A DNA stretch of 64,000 bases, taken from the NCBI GenBank assembly GCA_963585895.1, contig OY757904.1, positions 158,993,346 through 159,057,345 of the forward strand, read 5' to 3'. Below the pieces are notes generated by a model. The model had not been told where the DNA came from, made no database searches, and saw only the letters and a list, made by a program, of their open reading frames with translations. The stretch comes from Sepioteuthis lessoniana. Its lineage: Eukaryota; Mollusca; Cephalopoda; Myopsida; Loliginidae. Every line of letters begins with the position of its first letter. The first letter of the stretch is position 1. A program made the position numbers and the translations under genes. Below are positions 57,690 through 64,000 of this stretch, piece by piece.

Positions 57690-58372
57690 TTTTTAAGTTT
57701 ACTTGTATTTAGACGGTTTTCATCCCTCATTATTGTTATTTCTTGAGAGTTTTTTTACACCAACGTTAGCTGATGGTTTCTCCCTGGGGTCTGAGTGAGA
57801 GCAAGTCACCTCAAGTCTCCTGGACTCTTCTCAGTATTCTGGCCGATCTTAATTATACAGCAGTCTGAATCGGCTCTACTTGTTCTTTGATTTTAAAGTT
57901 TTCTAGTCCCTTTATCAATCCTGTGGGGATTGATCCGAGCGCACCAATTACAATTGGCCTCACCGTCATCTTCATGTACCATAGTTTTTTTAGTACTCTA
58001 GTAAGCTCTAGGTACTTATAACTCTTTTCGATATCTTAAAATTTTTGCTCCGTGGTCTGCCAAGGCGCCAAGGTCCACTATTCGGCAGGTTCTTTTTTTT
58101 TTTGTTGTTGTTGACTATCACTAGGTCTGGTCGTCTGGCCGAAATTAGGTGATCTGTTTGTATTTCAAAATCGCAGAGAACTTTGTGCGTCTCATGCTCT
58201 AGAATGAATTCTGAGTTGTATATATATCACTTGTTCATATGGTGAAATTGCAGTTTCTTGCACAATTCCCTGTGGATCACCTTCCCTACCCAGTCATATC
58301 TAGTCTTATACTCTTTGTACACTGATTTGCTGCATTCACTTATTATATGATTGATCGTTATTATTATTACTC
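57690..58372 (-). pseudogene. R4/Dong-like 3' piece, minus orientation
   Basis: The complement reads DHLISARRPDLVIVNNNK (about 58165-58110), RIVDLGALADHGAKI, YKYLELTRVLKKLWYMK, TVRPIVIGALGSIPTGLIKG and LRSARILRRVQET (57860-57820). This is the endonuclease and end of the protein, as at 49753. The RRPD and D residues are kept. It is joined on its right to another piece through a TAA-type run (complement of 'cgttattattattactc'). Confidence 0.8.
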
Positions 58373-58660
58373 AATGTGAGTTTTTCTCACCGACTTTAAC
58401 TGGGGAGATTTCTCAGAAATCTAAGTGATAGCAAGTATCCTCCGATCTCCAGGACTCTCCTAAGCACCATAGCTGATTTTAGTATTGCAGTTGTCTGGAT
58501 AGACTCGATTCACCCTCATATCTCCAGTTTACATTGTCTCTTTTTTAAGTTCTTGGGGGACTGTTCCAAAGATTTATATCACCGTCATTTTTATGTTTCA
58601 CAACATTTTCAGCTCTCTGACAAGGTCCAGGTATCTATCCATTTTTTTTTTTTGGTTTAT
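58365..58660 (-). pseudogene. R4/Dong-like 3' end, second minus-strand copy
   Basis: It starts at the TAA-type run at 58358-58370. The complement carries diverged C-terminal text (LDLVRELKML, SKDLYxxP region and IKSAMVLRRVLEI). It is only about 300 bp long and is cut off on the right. Confidence 0.65.
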
Positions 58661-59499
58661 TTTATTTTGGAACAGCAAAATCCACTAGATTGTTGTTCTA
58701 TTAGTTTAACAGAATTATTTGTCGCAGATGTTTTAACGTCAGACTGAGATTCTGGCAATTTTGAAGCCTAATTTTAAACTCAGCTTCCAAACTACAGAAG
58801 TTGATCTCCAAATTGGATAGTGAAACGAAATAAAATAACATCTAGACATATAGACTAAAACCGGTTTAAGGACATTACGGGTGGTCCTTTGAAAGACTGC
58901 TAAGGATTAAACAATCATCAGTCGTTGATTATGATGATTTCAACCTTCAGGTAACAGAGAAGCCAATTTGAAAACTTTCAGGAGAGCTAAAATCATCTAA
59001 AAATACAACTTGCAGAGAGAAAAAAAAATAAGAACATACAGGATCTCCTAAACTGTTCATCACGAACTTAATCAGGTGATTAAGAAAAAAGAAAGAAAGA
59101 AAAAAATACTGTGATACACTTTAATACGAAATACTGACTAAAATTTTGGGATGGGTCATTGTTATTATTTAAGAAACTGTTTGAACTAATAGCCTCATCA
59201 TTCTACTGAGATGATTAGAACATATACTTGTCTACTCTGTTAATAAAGCTGATTTTTGCCAGTCGAACTCTGAGAAAATATTGGTACCACTAGCTGAAGG
59301 ATATATCAGTCGAAATCTAGAGATGAAACCAACTAGGATAAGAGTACTAGTGGGGAGAACTATTGGGTTAATAATAATGATCTATTTCAGGACTTTAGAC
59401 TATACGAATTAGTCAGAAGAATTCATCGGCTGGAAATCAAATGGAGAATATTAGTCTGATCAAATTGCAGAATAATTACAATTCCCATCCCGCGAGGGA
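58661..59499. other. AT-rich sequence, no gene recognised
   Basis: The phrase 'aaggatatatcagtcgaaat' at about 59296 recalls 'ggatatatcagccgaaacg' near 6345, so a related repeat may lie here. Confidence 0.35.
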
Positions 59500-59775
59500 G
59501 GCGTGCTTTGCGTAACGGTTATCATCGTAGGGAATGGGATCGGCGAACTGAGCTTAAATCTAGGACAAGGCTGCGTTTCACTTCGCACTAATGCTCATGG
59601 GATAGGAATGAATGTATCCCTTCAGCTAAAGGCAAATAGAGTAGATTGAGCTCTTTAACTTTTGTACGGCAACCAATCTTGGAGAAGGACAATTTTGAAT
59701 TCGAACCAGTTGTACTCCACTTAAAAATTGACATTGGGTCACAGCCAGTCCAGAGCGGAGGGTTGGGTAACTGCA
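59500..59775 (+). repeat. SINE-D copy
   Basis: The head 'gcgtaacggttatcatcgta' and 'gggaatgggatcggcgaact', body 'gctcatgggataggaatgaa', 'cttggagaaggac' and 3' box 'aaaaattgacattgggtcac' follow the family order, ending 'gagcggagggttgggtaa'. Confidence 0.8.
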
Positions 59776-60004
59776 TATATCCTATGTAACTGACATTTTA
59801 AAAATTTGTTTTATTCTTATATGAATATTGGTTGTACATTCTGATGATATGAAGATTGTTTTTATCCACTCATAATTTTATGACTACATTTGCATACTTT
59901 ATATAATTCTAAATAGTTCAAGACTTGAATTGTTTTGGAGACGTATCTTCATCTGACTATAACAATGGAGCAGAATTAAAATCAAGTCAAGCTGAAGGCA
60001 TTAG

Positions 60005-60560
60005 CGATCAACAGATGACCAAAGTTAAGCAATTAGTTTGCCCATTATTTAGATAGGTGACCAACTATTTATAACAGCATGAACTACGTGCAACCAAAGA
60101 CCAGTGTAGAAGTTAAGCAATGATGATTCTGGTCACAACTCAGATGGGTGACAACTAAGTAACAGCAAGAAATGTAAATAACCTAAGACCTGAGTAACAG
60201 ATGAAGCAGAGTTTAGTAAATAAAAAGTTAAGCAATAATGAGCCCGGACACTTTTTCTTTACTTCTTCGTAAATAAGAAGTTTAGCAATAATGAACCTGG
60301 TCACAGCTCAGATGGGTGACAACTTAGGAACAGCAAGAAATGTAAGTAACCTAAAAGCTGAGTACAAGATGAAACAGAGCTAAGTAAATAAGTTAAGCAA
60401 TGGGGATGCTGGTTACCATTTTTTAACTGCAGGAAGTGTAAGCAACCTAAGACCAATGTACTAGACGAAGCATAGTTTAGTAAAAAATAAGTTAAGTAAT
60501 GATGAGCCTGGTCACTACTTAGGTGGGTAATCACTTAGTAACTGTAGGAACTGTAAGGAA
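60005..60560 (+). repeat. Degenerate tandem array resembling 5S rRNA
   Basis: The word 'agttaagcaa' (or one-base variants) recurs at 60023, 60111, 60226, 60279, 60391 and 60490. In the better units it is followed by 'gatgagcctggtcac', 'actcagatgggtgacaac' and 'taagtaacag'. The same order is found in the 3' half of 5S rRNA, where AGTTAAGC, GCCTGGTTAGTACTTGGATG and GGTGACC form the internal promoter. Typical spacing is about 100-115 bp, near the 120 bp of 5S. The units are too diverged to be functional rRNA. No 5S transcript is claimed. Confidence 0.65.
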
Positions 60561-60827
60561 ATAGAATTATAATCAACATCACTCACTAAATATTGAATCA
60601 ACATATAACTCGTATCATTGAATGAGGGTATTCAAAATTTTTTTTAAAAGATTGCAAAGAAATCGGAAAACAGAAGAGAACATATTTTAGACAGATAGGC
60701 TCTTCCAATAATCTATCGATAATTTGGATAAGCTTTAAGGAAATCAGGCAGAATATATCAGAAAAAGAATTATGAAATGAAAAACTTGTTTTATGTTTCA
60801 ACGATGAACTTTCGAAACATTTCTTAG

Positions 60828-61185
60828 CCCATTTGGCTGTGGGGAGAGGACTGTAGAATACACCGACTGCATCTCTGTGGACGGATAAGACTCTTTCTTG
60901 GCCCAGTTGACAAGGGTAGGGCTGTAAAATACGCTGACTGCATCTTTGTAGAGGGGTAAGACTCCCCTCTTGGCCCAGTCGGCTGGGGAGGAGCGGTAGA
61001 ACATACCGGCTGCACCACTGCAGAGGGGTAAGACCCCGCCAACGTGTGTCCTAGATATGACTCTAAACAATACTAAAGCTTTGGTGAATGCGAAATACCA
61101 ATTCAATGCTATCGCTCCCAGATTTACTCTGACTTGGAGTGGTAGCACCTGATAGGGTCATATTTATGGGTCAAAAAGAATTGTT
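60828..61185 (+). repeat. SINE-F copy with triplicated head
   Basis: Three head units start at 60828, 60902 and 60973 ('cccattt', 'cccagttg', 'cccagtcgg'), each running to '(a)ggggtaagac' or a variant. Only the last continues into the body with 'gtgtcctagatatgactct' and 'gagtggtagcacctgatagg'. Confidence 0.8.
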
Positions 61186-61845
61186 TGACATGTAAACTAT
61201 GTGCAAACAAATGACTTATGCTAAATTGAATTGTTTTAAATAGAATTGTTTGATCATTTAACTACGTGTAAACAAATGACTGATGTTTAATTGAATTGTT
61301 AGTGATACATAACAATACTAAGAACCACTTACCTATATGTAAACGAATGAGTAATGTTGAATAGAATTATTAGAGTTAGATAATAATACTTTAAACCGTT
61401 TAACTGTATGCCTAGATTGACTTACTGATATTACATTGCAATACTTGAAACTATTTAACTGTGTGTAAATGAATGAATGAATAGTGTTAAATAGAATAAT
61501 TAGTGTTAGATAGCAATACTTGTAACAACTTCACTGTCTGCAAATGAATGAGTGATATTGAATAGAATTATTAGTGTTAGATAGTTATAATTGAAACCCT
61601 TTAATTGTGTAGAAACAATGGCAAAACTATTGTACAAACAAATTATTGCTAACTCATTTATAAATGAAATAACCTACTAACTGTGTGCAAAGAAATGACT
61701 GCTGTTAAATTGTGACATTTATATAGCAATACTTGAAACTATTTAACTGTGTGCAAAAAAACGAGCTTAGACTTATTTAAAAATGTTATTACGAAAATGT
61801 GTTTACAAATCATATATAAACAATATATGTATAAATAGGATTTGG
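61186..61845 (+). repeat. Degenerate AT-rich repeat after SINE-F
   Basis: Words such as 'ttaactgtgtgcaaa', 'aaatgactgatgttaaattg' and 'agatagcaatacttgaaac' recur every 50-70 bp about ten times, like the block at 1607-1955. Confidence 0.6.
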
Positions 61846-61907
61846 CATTAAATAACTTACAACAATGGTTGATATGCTACAAAAACCAACCAACCAACCA
61901 TTTCTAT
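61846..61907 (+). repeat. SINE-B tail fragment
   Basis: 'ggatttggcattaaataac' and 'ggttgatatgctacaaaaac' followed by (CCAA)n. No head. Confidence 0.65.
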
Positions 61908-62203
61908 TTCCATGAAATCTTAATCTGTTGTGAGTTTGTTGCTATATCTGTAAAAGTATGGGGTTTCAAATGCCTTTCTCTAAATTGGATGTGATGAGTG
62001 AGTGGACAGGGAGTTATATATCGACAATCTTAAGGTTCAGAAATGTCTTTGTAGATATTTCATAACACAGTCAAGGTTATCAGTGATACTAAAACAAGTG
62101 CGCGCACACTCGATCACACATTTCACACTTGTTAGCATTCTTAGTTTGGTTTTCTCCTTAGAATTTTCCCCTAACCTCTACGGAATTTATTCCTCTCCCA
62201 CGA

Positions 62204-62262
62204 AGAAGAAGAAGAAGAAGAAGAAGAAGAAGAAGAAGAAGAAGAAGAAGAAGAAGAAGAAG
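62204..62262. repeat. (GAA)n microsatellite
   Basis: About 19 GAA units. The lysine run of the overlapping frame is an artefact. Confidence 0.95.
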
Positions 62263-62607
62263 ACTCCCATCTCCTTTCAGTACTTATAGGAAAAAAATAG
62301 ATAAAATTTCCTCCAAACAAAAACAAGACTAGTTAAAATGCTCGTCACGATATATGATTACTCTTGAAATGAGTATGATACTCACTGAGTGTCGTACACT
62401 TATGACGCTATGTTGTACAAGGTCAAGCGTAGTAGATATCAGTAATATAGCAGCATTTAAAAACCTGTGATCACCAGACCAATTTGCTATTGTAGCTCGG
62501 TTCATACTAAATGCGTAACAATAGTTAACCTATTAAGCTACGTTTGCTATGATAAGTATAAGAATAAGAATAAATAAAAAGTAATTGATAAGAATACGGT
62601 ATAAAAA

Positions 62608-62612
<5 letters not shown>

Positions 62613-62655
<43 letters not shown>
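62613..62655. repeat. (TA)n microsatellite
   Basis: Pure TA run. Confidence 0.95.
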
Positions 62656-62656
<1 letters not shown>

Positions 62657-62657
<1 letters not shown>

Positions 62658-63062
62658 TGTCATGGTAATTCTATGATAATTTCAATTCCTCCATTTAAAA
62701 ATTACATATAGTTATCCTGCCCATGAGGCTTATGTTATGAAGATTCGTAACTCCGACTTGGGAAGACGTAGCCCCGGAGGTGGCCGTGTCCTCTGAAAAG
62801 GGAATATGTACCCTTCGAGACACATGAGGTCAAAGTGGTCGCGCAATTTACCATGACTTGTTAATTCGGCATCGCTTACATGTGGCATGAACCGGTGGTC
62901 CAGTGGTAGAGTCTCGGCTTCTGCATACTGTGGTTGTTGGTTCGATCTCCAGTGATGGAGATCACAGTGTGCATTGCTGCTGAGACCTAACAAAGTCGAA
63001 AAAGATGTTCAGTGCTCCGTATGTTACATGGTAATTCTATGATAATATCAATTCCTCAATTT
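62657..63062 (+). repeat. SINE-C copy with duplicated tail segment
   Basis: The tRNA-like region lies at 62890-62955: 'ggtggtccagtggtagagtc' and 'ttggttcgatctccagtgat'. The body is like that at 4005. The tail 'catggtaattctatgataat' occurs both at about 62660 and at about 63029, about 370 bp apart, flanking the copy. Confidence 0.7.
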
Positions 63063-63079
63063 GATATATATATATATAT

Positions 63080-64000
63080 CATCAAGTCACGTAGATTACA
63101 CGGATTTCCCTGGCACTGTCTCGCCATCCAACCCTATTGTTTAATGCTCTTGGTCAGTCTTCTAGACAGCATCTTGTGTCCGCACAGAGCTGATGTATGT
63201 AAGTCTTTACAAGTCAGCCAACACTGGTGTGTCACTGTGTAGTAGTCCATAATTAGTTTGTCCTTACTTTTCAAGCAGTGCCCAGCATGTCTTGCTTGTC
63301 TTACTTGGATGGTTGGTGAGATGGGAGGCAGGTGACTGTACAACTGCTGTTTTGTGGAATGTTGCTTCCAGAACTTATTAAAAACAGCACGTAGGATTCT
63401 TGTGTAGTTCCTATGTAGCCATTTTTTTATGCGTTTCGTGAGCATCCATGTGGTGCATCCATATAGTAGTATTGAAAGAAATTTCGTTTTATTTCAGCGG
63501 AGAGAACATATGTTGATATAGCGATAATCAATCAATAGCCTTCCACGCATTCACTCAGTAGATGTTGCAGCCGAAGTACTTGAAATGATCCACAAATCTT
63601 GGAGGCTTATCAATTAAAGTACAGATGACCTTTTTTTGTTAAAAGCACATTAACTCTGTTTTATTTGCATTCACGTAGAGACCAGTGTATCCTGCTGCGT
63701 GCTTCAGGCTATGCAGTTGGGATTCTGCTTGGTTTAGTGCGTTTGACGGAAGTGCGTAGCCTGCATCTGTAAAGTTTCTACGGTATATTGTCCGCTTCTT
63801 GTCTTTTTAATATAAAACCATTTTCTTTTATTTGATCTATTGACGTTCGAAGTACGTAGTATAGGCGAATTAAAAGCAAATATGGTGCTAATATATCTCC
63901 TTGCAAAACTGAGACTCTGTTAAATAAATCGGTGTCTCCATTAGGTGAGCGAACTTTTACGTTCGTGTTTTGTAAAGCATCATTATAACGGTAAGAGTTT
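63080..64000 (-). pseudogene. RTE-like LINE 3' half, runs off the window
   Basis: The frame 63445-63134 reads MLTKRIKKWLHRNYTRILRA, VFNKFWKQHSTKQQLYSHLP and VRQARHAGHCLKSKDKLI, the C-terminal domain of the family at 10398. Further right, RT pieces in mixed frames include NQIKENGFILK near 63830 and NTNVKVRSPNGDTDLFNR then VLQGDILAPYL near 63980-63880. A (TA)n tract and the 3' tail 'cgtgacttgatgat' (minus) are at 63067-63090. Multiple frameshifts. Confidence 0.8.

Noticed and set aside
60005-60560. Functional 5S rRNA genes
   Set aside because: Units are too diverged, irregular in length and one is about half length; only similarity is claimed.
62002-62289. Lysine-rich frame
   Set aside because: Mostly the GAA microsatellite.

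Overview
This window is animal nuclear DNA made almost entirely of repeats. I found no host protein gene, rRNA gene or intact functional tRNA gene. The clues are (TA)n/(CA)n microsatellites, many tRNA-derived SINEs, several non-LTR retrotransposon clades, Tc1/mariner transposons, a Penelope-like fragment, a Ty3/gypsy-like gag remnant and a 200-N assembly gap. The mix (an RTE-like LINE with a very conserved C-terminus, R4/Dong-like elements in TAA repeats, abundant tRNA SINEs) suggests a lophotrochozoan, perhaps a cephalopod mollusc. That assignment is inference, not proof. SINE names A-F below are my own labels for families recurring in this window.

Layout. 1-4.2 kb: SINE-F, -B, -A and -D copies, a microsatellite and the N gap. 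4.2-10 kb: SINE-C, an interrupted ~170-bp repeat block, a possible MITE, a 35-bp-arm hairpin and a deleted mariner. 10.3-22.6 kb: an old RTE-like LINE whose 3' coding end passes straight into a ~10-kb array of about 99 monomers of 101 bp; beyond the array lies a GATGAT-rich tail like that of the LINE. The monomer resembles the last coding part of the LINE, so the satellite appears to have grown inside the element. 23.7-27.6 kb: a nearly full-length but dead non-LTR element (zinc finger, reverse transcriptase, restriction-like endonuclease) between two ~155-bp direct repeats that can fold as a pseudoknot. 27.8-28.7 kb: a Penelope-like 3' end between 190-bp inverted arms. 28.8-29.8 kb: a Tc1-like remnant carrying SINE-A.

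30-34.3 kb: a Ty3/gypsy-like gag with a possible primer-binding site, broken into by about 65 copies of a 34-bp minisatellite that has no stop codon in any forward frame. 35.9-39.4 kb: SINEs, an RTE-like 3' fragment, and a Tc1/mariner element sitting inside SINE-D. 40-49.7 kb: scattered SINEs, including SINE-D inside SINE-F, microsatellites and unassigned AT-rich DNA. 49.7-58.7 kb: at least six R4/Dong-like pieces in both orientations, some joined head to tail through TAA repeats and split by SINE-A and SINE-E. 60.0-60.6 kb: a degenerate tandem array resembling the 5S rRNA internal promoter region. 60.8-64 kb: SINE-F with a triplicated head, SINE-C, and an RTE-like fragment running off the window.

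The window therefore reads as layered transposon insertion followed by local tandem amplification. All coding remnants carry stops, frameshifts or truncations.
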